Shown in pieces: positions 37,201 through 57,800 of a DNA stretch of 64,000 bases (the stretch's first letter is position 1; each line of letters opens with the position of its first letter). The position numbers and the translations under genes are program-made. Origin of the DNA: Trochalopteron elliotii (Eukaryota > Chordata > Aves > Passeriformes > Leiothrichidae); the NCBI GenBank assembly GCA_024734555.1, contig JANPWX010000218.1, positions 341,956-405,955 of the forward strand. The letters run 5' to 3'. Under the pieces are notes generated by a model. The model was not told where the DNA came from and made no database searches. It saw only the letters and a list, made by a program, of their open reading frames with translations.

Positions 37201-39859
37201 ATGAGTATAAAACTGTGAGTGCCACACCTCTTGTGGAGGTTACTTTCTCCTGGTAACCCTGCTACACAGGCAGCATCCACAGGGATGGCCACTCATCTCC
37301 AGAGGGATGAGCAAAGCCCAGACAGCAAGAGCACAGATGTGCCCTGGTACCTCACCCAGCTGTTCCTGCAGCCAGCACAGACATCATGGCATGCACTGCT
37401 CTTCTCACACCAGTATCCTCCTGGGAATATTTCTGCCGTGCCTTTCTTCTTTCTCCTACACCTTGCCATCAGGTGATGCCAAAAAGAACCATGGAAAATG
37501 TGTCTGCATGCCCAGTCATGTTACTATAATTAGCCTCAGGAACAATGGTCCTTCTAAGAGCTTTAGCCACAGCCCTTGACAGCACAAGGCTCACTATCAC
37601 ACTTTATCAGACTTTTTCAGAGGTTATTTTTTCCCCCTTCAGCTGATGATGTAATTGGAGCTACTTTCCAACAACTCTCTGCTGCCACAGACTTGGAGGC
37701 TTGGTGTGCCTTTGAGAGCTAACAGAGAAGCAGCAGCTTTACAGAGACCAGGGGTACAAACCACTCTCCTCCCAGGCAGCTGCCAGTGCTGCCTCAGCTG
37801 GGGATGGCTTCCACTGGAAACCTGATTTGAAAGGGAACACTGCAGACACAAAAATCCCATTTTGATTTTCAAGGAAGTGGCACAAAACTGGTTTTTAGCC
37901 ACAGCTGCTCTTCCTTCTTTTCAAACGTCTGAAGCATCGCTTGAACTGTTTTCATAAGAGAGAGAAAAAATGGCACCAACACAAAAGTACTTTAAAAATA
38001 GGAGAAAATACAGATTGGCAGAGTGAGAATAAGATTTTACCTACATGAAAGATTCCTTTCTGTTCCTTTATCTCACATTTAAAAGAAATGGAAAAACCAA
38101 TTTAACAGTGCTGTTCAGTAAAGGCTTCACAGAGTGAAAGAGATCAAATTCATCATCTGTTCCTCTGTGCACAGTTAGTTTTCTTTCTTATTTCAGCTCC
38201 ATCAGGTTTTTTGCTCGTCACTTGTTACATCACAGGTAAACAGAGTTCGAAGAAAGCTGAGTTTTCATTTCCTTTCTGCACCATTACTGTTTTGGAACTG
38301 CCAGAGCAGGTCTGCTCCTGAGCAGCCTCCCACGAGAGCTGGCAGGGTCTGGAGGAGACTAATGATGCTGCTGCTGTATGACAGCAGAGGGCTGGGCTGA
38401 CTGAGCTGGGGAGGGTGCTCAGCTGAGCATAAACCAGCCCCACAAAGAGGAGGAGAGAGTGAATCTTGCATGAGGATGACAGGTATGCTGTCTAGTGAAC
38501 GTAGCAGTCACTACAGTGACTATTTAATTAGCCAGGGTTAAGGATATGCTAATAACTGCTGTGGTGTTTGGCAGAGGTGTTTGGAGATGCTGGTATCTGC
38601 ACTGTTATCAAACACAGACTGCAAAACCTGCCCCCATTGCCATGTCTGCAGGGCTATTGCTTCAGTGTGTGCACCTTCCCTCTGCTGGACAGACAACTCT
38701 TTTTATACCACTGCAGGATTTTTGGTCTTGGTTGTCAGAAAGGATTCCCCTCAGGGTGCAGAGGGGAATGTAGACATTGTTCATTTCATTCTGAAATTCA
38801 GAAGATTAAAGTGCAGAAGTCACTGAGACGATAGGACATTAGTCCAATGTAAGTATATAGTAAAATGTTAGTCTAAAATACAACTAACTGAAAATACCAG
38901 CTCTGTTACATCGCTGCTATGATAAATCCCCCTCTCTCTATCACCTGACCTCAGAAGAAAACTCTCAGGTAGCAGGCCTGATTCAGCCCTCAAAATCCTC
39001 CTCTCAGCTAAAAGTACCTTTTGGTGCATTTTATCAAACACAAATAGCACAAGCAGGCCTCAAAGTAACTATAATAAGGTGGTGACTGGTTTTCCAAGAA
39101 GGAGGAGGAAGGCCAGTGCCAGGGGCTTGGGACGAGGCGATAATGCCGCGCGCAGATGACAAGATGACGTCCCAGCCTTTCCAGAAACCATGACTCAAAC
39201 AAGAAAACAGAAGGGCAGGCTGAGGGCTGGGCTTGTTCCAGGTGTGTGACAGCACAATCACAGCAAAGGGCAGCCAGCCTGACATCAGGAGACCTGGGCT
39301 GGGCTCCTGCCCTCCTGTGTGACCTTGGGCAAGGCACAGGAACAGTAAGCACGGTGCTTTGTTTTCTCTGGTGTTTAGATTTTAAATGCAACTGACAAAG
39401 AAAGAAACTCCACACCTTAAGCACCTCAGGAACCTATCCATTATTACTTTACAGTGGGTGTTTCATGAGGAACTCAGAAAAGGCTATGCTGGGGTACAGG
39501 AGAGGGCAGTGTTGAAAGAAAGTGACTATTTGATGGAAAACAAATCCTAGATCCTCTTTTCCAGAAGAGGGTTGAGTGATCCTAGCACCTTTTCACTGAA
39601 ACAGCTCACAATCATTTGACATATTCACCATCACAATGTACCACAAGAGAGAATCACAGGGATTGAGACTGTCCCTGTCCCCAAAGCACCAGAGTAGCAC
39701 CCTCACTTCTCTACCACACAGGTATGAAGTATATTGCAAAAGTATGCAGTAGCAGTTGGCTGGAGAGGGAGGAGAAAATTTTTCTTTTTAAATCAAGCTG
39801 TTCCATTTAAAAGAATTCACATTTGCTGTTGTATTTCTTTATGTAATTTGATTTCCCAG
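31300..39859. other. E2F8-CSRP3 spacer and CSRP3 5' territory
   Basis: No coding exon is recognised. The first CSRP3 exon is non-coding in other vertebrates and should lie in or just before this interval, since the start-codon exon begins with an acceptor at 39860; I could not place it. Contents: A-rich runs near 34517-34555, an AAAT repeat at 34749-34771, a MEF2-like TTAAAAATAG at 37992-38001 and a MIR-like SINE relic at 39270-39345. Confidence 0.55.
39270..39345 (+). mobile_element. MIR-like ancient SINE fragment
   Basis: TGTGTGACCTTGGGCAAG at 39316-39333 is identical to the most conserved part of the MIR (CORE-SINE) consensus. It is preceded at the right distance by 'ggagacctgggctgggctcc', which resembles the MIR 'gacctgggttcgaatcc' segment. 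The downstream MIR tail is mostly eroded. Recognition is by eye against the remembered consensus. Confidence 0.55.
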
Positions 39860-39863
39860 GTGA

Positions 39864-47151
<7,288 letters not shown>

Positions 47152-47720
47152 GAAGAATGGATGCAACAGGCTCAAACTGCTGTTGATGCCACCAAGTGAT
47201 AGCTGGTCAAGTAAAACATTAAACAGCACATCTAAGAACCTAGGGCATTTAAAATTTTCCACCTTGCAGGAAAAAATTGTGAGATGTACCTTAAGAAATC
47301 CTTAGAGTAGATTAAAAAGGTGCAGTGATAAAACTAGACTCATGTTTGTGTTTAGTATATAAAGACAAGGAAACCTCATGGAATATTATTGCTTCTTAAA
47401 CTAGTATTTGTCACATTTTAGCCTGGAATTTTAGACTCATAGTGCCCCATTATGACAGGGATCCCTTCTGGAGTGAAGGGTCCAGGAGCTTCCAGTTAGA
47501 TTGGGTTTTCTTTTGTTCACAATGTTAACCTGTCTGTATTTCCACTGGTCTCCTAGTTGAGTTTTGAACATGCTGGCATTTGTGTTGCAATAAGCTGATG
47601 TTATTTGCTTTGAGACAGTTAAAAAGGATTTGAAATTCTCTCTCTCTGAGGGAGGTATTTCTAAAAAAACCCAACGTTCTCTCAGAATATTGTTGTAAGT
47701 TTTGTCTGTTTTCAAGTTAC

Positions 47721-47726
47721 AATAAA
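47721..47726 (+). terminator. CSRP3: CSRP3 poly(A) signal
   Basis: AATAAA 570 bases after the stop, followed within 20-50 bases by a GT-rich tract (tttgtgtttgcttgtgct), the usual downstream element. Confidence 0.8.
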
Positions 47727-48240
47727 ATACTTACTGCTTCACATTATTTGTGTTTGCTTGTGCTTACAGTCTACAATGTTTCAGATAAATGGATTTCACC
47801 AAGATGAATGAAAACCCCCCCATTTCTTAACTACAATAATTGCATTTCACTACATTACTTACCATGTCAGCTCTGGATGCTTTCTGACTTTAATTTCCTG
47901 ATCTTGAACTCTTTCCCTGCTGGTTTTTATTGTTGCCTACTTTTGACTTCCATTCATATCACAGCATCCAGCTGGCCCCTCCTTTTCTTGGGAATGTGAC
48001 ATCAGCTATTACAGATGCACTGGGGAACAATTCCTTCTTTTTATGTACATTGCTGTCTTCCATCATAAACTTACCCATTTTCATACCCTAACAGGGCATA
48101 TATATGTGAAAAACATAAGGCAAAGAGTCAGGCTCCTTCTCATGGTTTTGTGCCCACCCACTCTTAAATACCTCACTGGTCACACTCCCTTGAATCTATT
48201 TCAGCCTGCAAAAATACACTTACAAGTATGAAAGCTCTAT

Positions 48241-48246
48241 TTTATT
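48241..48246 (-). terminator. ZDHHC13: ZDHHC13 poly(A) signal
   Basis: TTTATT on the plus strand, i.e. AATAAA on the ZDHHC13 strand, about 450 bases after the ZDHHC13 stop codon. Confidence 0.65.
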
Positions 48247-48691
48247 ACATGTAAACTCTTCAAATACAAAGACTTAATAGAGGTTTTCACAGCATAAGCA
48301 ATAAAATTACAATGTAATTGTAATATTAAGTTTTTAAACATGAACATTCACTTTAATTTTCCAATTTAATTGTCTTTTGTTACCAGAAAAGTAAAGCAAA
48401 GGGTACCAACATGATTTTGAAATTCTGCCCCAAAAACTTACCTTTAAAAATATATATATTTGTGTCATCTCCTCACATAAGATTTTAAATAGTTTCAGCT
48501 CAAACTATACATACACAGACACATGGTGACTTCCATATACAAATCTGCTGCATCTTATGCAAGGTAAGTTTAATATTTGAAACAACAATAAAAAATAAAA
48601 ACAAGCAGCTTCAGAAGAGTCTGTAAAAACTAAGAAAACATCCAGCCTCATTTATCTTTCAGCTCAACTGCCTTACAAATTAAGCAAAACT

Positions 48692-48827
48692 TTACACTGA
48701 ATGAACATTTTTCTCCTTTGCCAGATGAAAAAGTTTGTATTGCTTGGCCCAGTCAACCACGTTGGGTTTGAACATACCAAAGCAACTGCACTGAAAAAAG
48801 TCTGCAAGATTCTGGAAGCATCCAAGG
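48692..48827 (-). CDS. ZDHHC13: ZDHHC13 last coding exon
   Basis: Residues 564-608 and stop TAA (48692-48694): [20 protein letters not shown] then [21 protein letters not shown], matching the human C-terminus. Acceptor 'ttttttcag'. Confidence 0.96.
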
Positions 48828-51800
48828 CTGAAAAAAAGAGAAAAATATGCATTAATAAACCTAAAAAAAGCAGACTGCAAGCATGAAAAATACTACTTCA
48901 CCATGAGAGAGCACTTAATATCTTAACCTATCAAGGGAGACAGCTCAGGGAGAAGAAACAGAAGAGCTCTCAGTTGAGCATTATTCCTTTGCTGAACTTT
49001 TACAACATGTTTTACACTAACAAATGAGAGTAGATGAAGCTGAACTGAAATATTTAAGAGTTAGCAAGATCTCATCTGTTAGTATACCTGAGGAAACAGG
49101 GAAACCTTGGTACCAATTTCTCTATTAATAGAGTTAAATACTGCAAGAGAAGTCAGAAAGGGGCAGTTCATACCTTAATTCTCTTTCTGATGCCACACAA
49201 CAGACACAGAGACTGATGCACAAATGAAAGGACACTCCCTCACCCCCAGAACAGTGTTTTTATATTTATGAAGCAGTGAAGCAAATCAGTAAGAGATAAC
49301 ATGCTTAAAACACTCAGTTCATTAACACCCACTTGTATGGAGTCCTCCTGAGTGAAACAGGATGCTTAGAGGATTTTCTCTGCACCAGGAGATTCATTCT
49401 CTCATGTGAGGTCAACCCCAGGAACACAATCTGATTGGAAATAAAATGCAAGTGATGGTTACAACATGAGCATCACAAATTAAAAATTCCAGTGAGACCA
49501 AAAGACACCAATGAGAAGGGAGCAGGGGGGAAGAGGCTGGAATATCTAACAAATAAGTAACCACTGCAGTAACTGATCACTGAGGAGTATGTTTTTAAAT
49601 GTCACTTGGACTAAAACAGAACCTGGCAAGCTCTAACACCAGCTTCCAGAGAAGGCAAGCTTAACTGGGATGTCTGTGAAGAGTGGACTTTCACAGATGT
49701 CTGCAGAAGTAGAAGATCCATCACAGTTGAGCACCAATTTCCTCAGATTTTTGTCCAAATTCTGCCACACAAAACGGTAGAAAAAGATCCTTTGATCCAC
49801 AATGACCCTAAATGCCATAAAGCATTCTGTTTTCAAACCACTGTGTATGAAACACAGTAGTTACACTGTAAATACCCTTCCTATCTTTCTCCAGCATGAT
49901 ATCCCAGTGTCCTGGACACTGCAAAAATCCAGCAGTACACACTTAAAACTGTGGAGTTTTGGGTTTTTTATTACTAAACAAGATGTAAAACAAGCCCATA
50001 GCTCAGTGTGCTTAACACATATTTCAAAGACTCCTCCTTGCTAAGAGCTGCTAAACAAGCTATTTCACAGATGTTTTAAGACAGCTCTTTCTCCATTTTG
50101 TTTGCACAGCCAAGCTTTTCCCAGAGAAGAGCATAAACAAGAAATTTGACAGTCCTCAACAAGATAAAATCCAGGTCATCTGTTTTTACAGTAGCAGTGG
50201 CATTTAACACAGTCTAATGACACGTGGCTGGGCTCTGCCACAGAATTTTCAACTCAGGAATAATTGTGTTATTGAGCTTTTGTGCAGTTTTGGGGACATT
50301 AACACCAGCTCTATTGGTCAAACAAATTTCTTTCCCTTAAAAAGAACATTTTATAAGCTTAGGATTTTTGATGAGTGGCAAACCCAGAGCTCAGTTACAG
50401 CAATGATTTGCAGACTGTGATTCTACTCCCCACAGGGAAATGCTGAGTGCACAAGAACCTGTGGAACTTCAAGGTCTGCCCTGAGATTGAAGAGAAGCAC
50501 CTTGCTGTGACAGTTTTTGTGAGTTTTTATGGGAGCAAATCATCCAGGGGAAAGCTTTAATGTGACAAGAAGGGAAATATTACCTGATAAAGCTGAACAG
50601 TGAGCCACAGAGAGGCCCACAGGGTGTGGAAACAGGCTACTGAGGAGATGTAGGAGACCCAGGGGGAGCAGGACACTGTCTGGGTGAAGAATGTCCATGC
50701 TCCATCTTGATGGAAACTTGCTGCACAGTGCTTGGACCAATCTGACAAGACACACAATCACTTCCTTGTGCTTTTAAAGCCCTCCAGAGCTGAGCAAAGA
50801 TCATTTGCATGAAATGGATATTACAGAGCAACATCCCCTAGAAATACCAGGTTTCACCTCCCCCTAAAAGCACCCACACAGATGCATGACTGCTTCTTGC
50901 TATTCTGGCTGCATCATCTTTACACTCTGTGCTCATCATCCACAGAAAAACATCCTTGTTTTTAAAGGTTGGTGCTATGGTAACTCATCCTCAGCAGCTG
51001 AATTATAAGGGCTTTCCTCTCCTTTCCAATTTTTTTTTTTAATTTTTCAAAGTAACAGCTCAGATTTGTTAACGAGATGATATGCTTTTTACTCCTCAGG
51101 ATTGAGCTGCTTAAAAACCAAAAAGAAATGTTTGCATTTAGTATAGATATTTTAAAAAATCCAAGTTTTTGCAATAATGTGTTTACATACATTATGTATT
51201 TATATAATTTATTATATAAATTATTATTATATTTTATTGTTATATATACATAATAATATATTGTAATTTTTATATATTATTATATACATACATAAATATA
51301 TATTATAATTATATATATATGATTATATAAATGCATAATATATGTATTATGTATTTATCTAATTTATTTTCTGTTACAGAAAAGGGCATGCAGATTAGAA
51401 TCTGTCACCTGATCTTCCTCCACATGGCTTCCCTATTTCCTCTTCAACAAAAATGCCTCCTGCTATTCCATTTCCCAATGCATATCCCACTACAGCACCA
51501 TCTTTATTCTTGCTCAATCAGGAATTTGCCCAGAGACTCAGATAGGATGCATTTTCACTTTAGCTACACTAACACCACTGCTGAAATAAGGTATCACTTG
51601 TGCAGGTTACACTTGCTGGAAATGAAATGCTGAAAAATTAAGATCACACAGAGATGGGTTTGAAAGCTAAATAAAACTAAATTCATGGATACATACACTG
51701 AAGAGCTCCATACAGCAGCCAGACACCAGTAATCATCAGGAAAAACAGGAACAGCAGGTAGTAATAATGGTTCCCAATGCCTGAAATTGAGGGGAAAAAA

Positions 51801-54800
51801 GGAAAGGGAAAAAAGGAAAAAAAAAATTAAGTTGTACATTTTAAAATTCAGCAGTACTTGCATTTCCACTGAAGTTAGCAGGACTAAAAAGAGAGTCAAA
51901 ACCATTTCTTATTTTAACCTCTGCCATCCACAAGAGAGCTTGGCAAGGCTGATCTCTCTCTCAACTTTCTCCTGTAAGTCACCCCAATTTATATAAAAGA
52001 ATTAGCTCTGGTAAAGTCACTCAGGATTTGTCTCTTTCAGAACATGCCTTCAGCTGTTTTAGTCTGATGAGAATTAATTAGGCAACCACAACTTGACCCA
52101 TGCACAATCAAACTGTCTCATATGGCTGAGAAGTCTCAGCTATGCAATTTGTCTGACCTTGTGTGCTTCAGAACTGAGAACACACACATAAAAACCCCCA
52201 GACCCCTGTCAGAAAAACTGCTACATGAAGACATTTCTTTGTAATTACAATCATATTGCTCAAAGCTTTGAGACAACACGTCAGGAGGATGTCTCAGCAC
52301 CTTGTAAAAATAGCAAACATGGTAAAAATAGCATTTAACACTAGGGAAAAAAGCTATGGGCAAAAAAAAAAAGAGTGAAAAATACATTGTTATAAATGTG
52401 AAGCTGTCACCTTCCTATCCTGAGCATCATCAGTAATGAGCCAGAAAGGAAGAGAGAGGGGAAGAGGGAAGAACAAGAAGATGGGAACACCCTGCAGGGT
52501 TATCTCAGTGTACAGCTGCTCCACCCAGAACTGTCCCCAACAGTGACAAGAGGCAGTGGAGCTCAGGAGGACACACCAGTCCAGCCACTTCCATTCTCCT
52601 CACCCACAGCTACTGCATTAAAATGTCAGACTGGGCACACTTGTCTGGTTCTTTTAGCATCTACTGCTGGACACACTGCCCAAAAAAGTTTGTCTAACCC
52701 CTTTCTGAACCTGCTGATACTGCCTGTGTCTGCAAACCCCTTCAGCAGCAAGCTCCAAAATGTCTCTGCCTGCCATGTGGAGACATTTCTTCCTTTACCC
52801 ATTTAAAATCCCTATTTAATGCTTGGCTAATAATTCTGCATTCACTTTAGCTTCCATCTTCATATTTATTTTCTTTCCTTTTTTGAAATATACCCTAGCC
52901 CTGTTCTTTCTCTCTCCAAAGAAAGAGTTACAGATTGTGTGGTTTGTGTTCGTAGGGTGACCTCTCTAACAACCCCTGAATGATCTTATTTGCTCTTCTC
53001 TCTTCCATTTAATTTCCCTCTAGCACCTATCAGAGCCCTTCAGTATCAAGGGGATATTGTTGCATCATGGGTGCCCTGTCTTTAAGGGGATGAATGTCAT
53101 CTCTGCAACTTCTAAACCGTGTGGCATTTCCAAAAGTGATAAAACACACACTCTCACCTATGCACTGTCCAGTCCACAGAGAATGCTGATCATATCTGGC
53201 CACACATGCCTGGCAAGCAAGGCAGTGAACAGATCTCAAAGGCTTCCTTACCTAGGTGAGGATGAAGGAAAAAAAAAAAAAACACACTCGTGGCAGAAGC
53301 ATCTACTTTGCTCAAAGTTTAAGGCATCATCTTACAGTTACCACCACATTTGGCACAATTACTGTGCCACAAACCTCATAATGCAGAACATAGATGAGAA
53401 CCATTCACCTTAATTAAAAAAAAAAATTGGGATTAATTTTTTTAATGAAGACTAAAGTCCAAGGATCTCAAAGCATCTCTCGTCATAAAAGAAATAAACA
53501 AATTTTAAATTTTATTTCGTTTTTTATTTTATTTCTTTTATTTCATGAAAGAAATCAACAAATCTAAAAAATAGAAACCAAACTAATTGTGTAACATTTT
53601 AATGACAAGCAGTGAGGAAAAAGGCTTTTTATGGCAGTAGTGAGTAAAAGGCAGGTTGACAAAGAAAATAAGGACAAAAGCCCCACTTACAAGACAGGAT
53701 GTGCAAAATGTCCTGAAGTCCAAGCAACCAGCTTCTGCAAGTGCTATAATGTTCTGAAAGACAAAGCATTGTGTGCTTGCATTTGGATCACATTTCCATA
53801 GGTGCTAAGGAGATTTCTACATTAGGACTTCTGCAGTTTGTAAGTATTTTAAGTGCCAAGCATGAAGAGGAGTAAGAACTTGCTATTTAAAGAGCTGCAC
53901 AAGAAGAAAACAAAGCAGTGAAGACTAATGCAGCTTCACCCACACAAGATTACTCAAAAAGAAGTCTCCCTCTGTTGCCAAAATTAATAAATGATGTGAA
54001 TTAAATGTTCCTTAAAAGGAGATGGCACCTCTCATATGGTCAGCCAGACTTCAGGGAGATGAAGTCTCTCAATGTTTGAGTCCTGTGGCAATACATTAAA
54101 ACTGCAGTTTACTCTCCCTGGCAATGTGAAGAAACACAACCTCAGTGAGAGCCACAAAAATCACAAACAAAATGCTTTCCTTAACCCACAGGCTGGGGAG
54201 ACCAGAAACTAAACTCTCTACTGACTGGCTGCCCATGATTTCTCTTGGCCACTATAAAACAGCCAGGAAATGGCATGTGAGCTGCACGATGCTCAAGCAC
54301 AACCATCAAACCATCACACACATCCTCAAAGCACATGACAAAATTTAAATAATTCCTAGCACATGATACATAGGAAAGCACTGAGTATTTCTTTCTAACC
54401 AGAAGCAACTGAAGCAGGAAACATGCAAAAACTTTTGGTTTCTAAGAGAAGTTCTGTGTGAATTCATATCACAGAGAACACCAGTGGGTCTGTACAATCT
54501 TTGGCCAAAGGTGACATTTCAATGAGAAGGAAATTATAGCAGCACAAGGAAGATAAGGGAACAAGCAGTAGAAAAAGCAATTCTCCCAGTGTTGCTAAAT
54601 GACATTGCTAAAAACTCTTTAGGAAAGAATATTTCACTGCTTTCCACTTTAACAAAGCTGCACATGATGACAAACAAATCAACCAGAAATAAAAACATGC
54701 TGCACCATTTGTTTTTAGAGAATCACCTACCTCCTTCCTTTCTTCTTCTGAAGTCTTTATATATCCAGGGTCAGTACTCCAGGTTTTATAGAAATAATAG

Positions 54801-57800
54801 AGAAGACCCATCATGCTGAACATGACAGTGATTTTAAGAATTACATTTGTGGTATGTGAGAGTCAGGTTAAGGACTGTATTCTCATAACTCACAACTATT
54901 TGTCAAACAAACAGAATATTATGAAATTAGTTTGTACTACTTTACAAGCAAGACACAAGAAGGAAAAAATTACTTTGACTTTTACAGTGGGATCCTCTCT
55001 GTCCTTCCAAGGCCATCTTATCAGAGAAATGGAATACTCTGTCCAGTTGGAGTGCTGGACAAGACTTTTACAACTCCATAAATCTGCATCACAATATGGC
55101 TCCTCCTTAAAAGTCCTCCAGACTTCTGCCTTGAAATATTTCACAGATATGAAACAAATTTGACTTTTTTCCCTCTGAAGCTTCTGTGCTTTATTTAAAC
55201 ACTGTCAGTCAGACATGCAGAGCTATAAAGCTTCTGTGAGATTCAGCTGGCTGCTGCACCCACCCCTAACTCAAACTCAGTCTTACCTTGTCCCATTCAT
55301 TTCAGCCAAAAGCAACTAAATGCACTCATTCACAAAAATGTAACTGAAAGTCATCCTGGAACTACTTTTGTCACACAAAAAAAAAACCCAAGCACACACT
55401 GCTAAACACTTCTGAAGGTAATGGGACATTAGGAACACAGTTTTTACACCATGAACTAAAACCATCTTTCTATCAGGTGAGTGGGGAAGAAAAACATGTC
55501 GAGATTAACTGTCTCTGTACAACAACAGAGAAATGGGGAGTGGGATAAGTTTCATATTAGTTAAATTGATGCATCAAACTTGAGAGCTCAGGCTGCTAAA
55601 GAACAGTCCCTGCTGCCACCAAGGAGCAGCAGGCAGAGAGCTCAACCCTGGATTGCATCTCCAATGACCCCTCAGCCACTCCATGAACTCCAGAGCAAGC
55701 AATTCTTAGAAATCCAGGATGGCAACCTCAAAGTTGTTTGGTTTTATGAACTAACAACACTGCAAACAGTTCTAATTAAAATCAAGATGATGACTTATGA
55801 AATACTGGCACAAACAACAGCTGTGTTTGTTACAATGCAGTTGCAGGGTGCAATTACAGAAGTCAAAATGATGGTGTGTTTCTTGTGGTCAATTTGCATT
55901 CCTATTGGTTTTTTGGAGCTCAGAGAAATCCTTAATTAGAATGGCTGGATATTCACTCAGTCCAGAGGAAATCTGACAGACAAATACAGCTAACTAAAAT
56001 CCTGAAAACTTTTAAAACACTCAGATCTGTGACCAGCTCCAGAAGGAAAACATATTCATGAGAAAAAGGGTTGGACAGTGAAATGGAAACCTATCCATTG
56101 GCCCACCTCACCAAGCTATGGTCAGGACTTCAAGAATATTGCAGTGCTCATGACCCTCAGCACAGTGTCTGACTCAAACCCCTACAAGTGGAATTTATTT
56201 TTTCCTTTTAACTTAGATTACACCAATAAAATAACCTTAAAGCTTCACAACGATTGAGCAACACCATTTCCATTTATACAAGCATATTTGTGAATCCCCA
56301 GCAGGAATATACTTGATCAAAGTTAATCCTGATAATTCTATTAAGGACATCTTGATAGGGAACAGTACAAGAGAAAATGTCGTTTAAAGGCCGAATTAAA
56401 AATTAATTAAACTGTGTAGCAATATATTATAACTGCTTTAGTACAAAAGTCTGCAATGGAGTCGCCTGGTTGGAGGCAAAACCCGGACCAGATTTCGGCG
56501 AGGGTCTGGAATGGAGTTGGTTGGTGAGAAAACCCAGATGGGATTTTTCCCAGAGCCAGGAATGGAGTCAGCTGGAGGGAAAACCCAGACCAGATTTTGC
56601 CCGGAGTAAAGTATCTTCCTACAGGCTTTTCACACAACTTTATCAATAAACAGATGCCCAAAGAGGAGGGAGCACAAACTACTAAAATGTTTTTGTACTC
56701 ACAAGTGAGAAGCCTCTTCAAAGTAAGTGTCAGACAGAAATTAATCCACTGTATACTAAAGATTCAGTGTGAATACTGAAAGATCCTGTGAATAAAGACA
56801 GAAGACTCGACAGTCTTCTTTGCTGGAATACAAAGAAATTCCTTCTTTTTTTTCAGGGAGGTGGTGGTAGAGGTTGTTGTTTTTAAGGGCAGGAGCATGA
56901 ATACCACCAACTGTCAAATCCTTATCATTTTAGAAAGAAGAGGTGCATTTAAAATTATTATTAAGATATGTTACCCAGTTATGCCACATGCCAAAATACA
57001 TCACTGTACAACAGTCTCAGTGAGGAAGATTCAAGAGTGACATGGAGATGCTAACAGAAACCATTAATTTTATAACAAATATCTTCAATCTGATATTTCA
57101 GTAACATATTAAATAGTTCAGGTTATAAAGAAGACAAAAATCTACAGACAAAAGAAGGTACAGATTTTTAGTCTGTGTATAACTTTAAAGTCACTTTTTC
57201 CCTTCCCAATGGGATTAACCCAATCTTACCAGACATTAACAGGCACATGGAATTATCTGGAAATGCTCATCACTGTTTGCACAGTCTGGTTTGGATTTAC
57301 AAGAAACTCCAAGGAGAGTTGCATTTCTTGAGCATAAAGGATATCAGGCAGGAACCAGAAAAACCAGGTCATGGACATCCAAAATGCTGAACTTAGCAGA
57401 AATGCTGTGGGAAGATACCTTAGATTCTTGAGCCCCACAAGTTGCCTGAAAGAGCATTAAAAGAGAAAAAAAATTTTTCTATGTATATTTGAAACACAAC
57501 TCCACAGAATATAAATCATCTGGTTTGTAACTGTAAGAACTTCATGCACACTGTTTATTTCAAGCCTCTCAAAACAATCAAGGACTGTCATTCCAAAGAA
57601 TTTTTTATCCATATATATATGGGGGTTAACAATGCAAAAATAAAAATGAAGAGTGCTCTGTTCCAGCACAATATTATATATGAGAAGTGCTGTAGGACTG
57701 GGTGAAAAGTCCAGTCTCTGTCTATTTGCACACAGAGAGCATTGTCACATCAGTGACCACTGACTGTGGCAGGAAAAGTGAGAAACAGCTCAGGGTAACA

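Noticed and set aside
38400..38485. Candidate CSRP3 promoter and non-coding exon (E-box CAGCTG, 'cataaac', donor-like aggtatgc)
   Set aside because: Signals are weak and the MEF2-like site at 37992 is some 430 bases away. Nothing distinguishes this from background without transcript data.
52665..52800. Interspersed repeat resembling an old avian element
   Set aside because: Only loose resemblance by eye; family and limits cannot be supported, so it is only mentioned under the intron.
57308..57345. Extension of ZDHHC13 exon 10 to a GT donor at CTT|gtaaat
   Set aside because: It would end in phase 0 and leave no matching acceptor for exon 11, and would add residues with no counterpart in human. 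The AT-AC join restores frame and length exactly.
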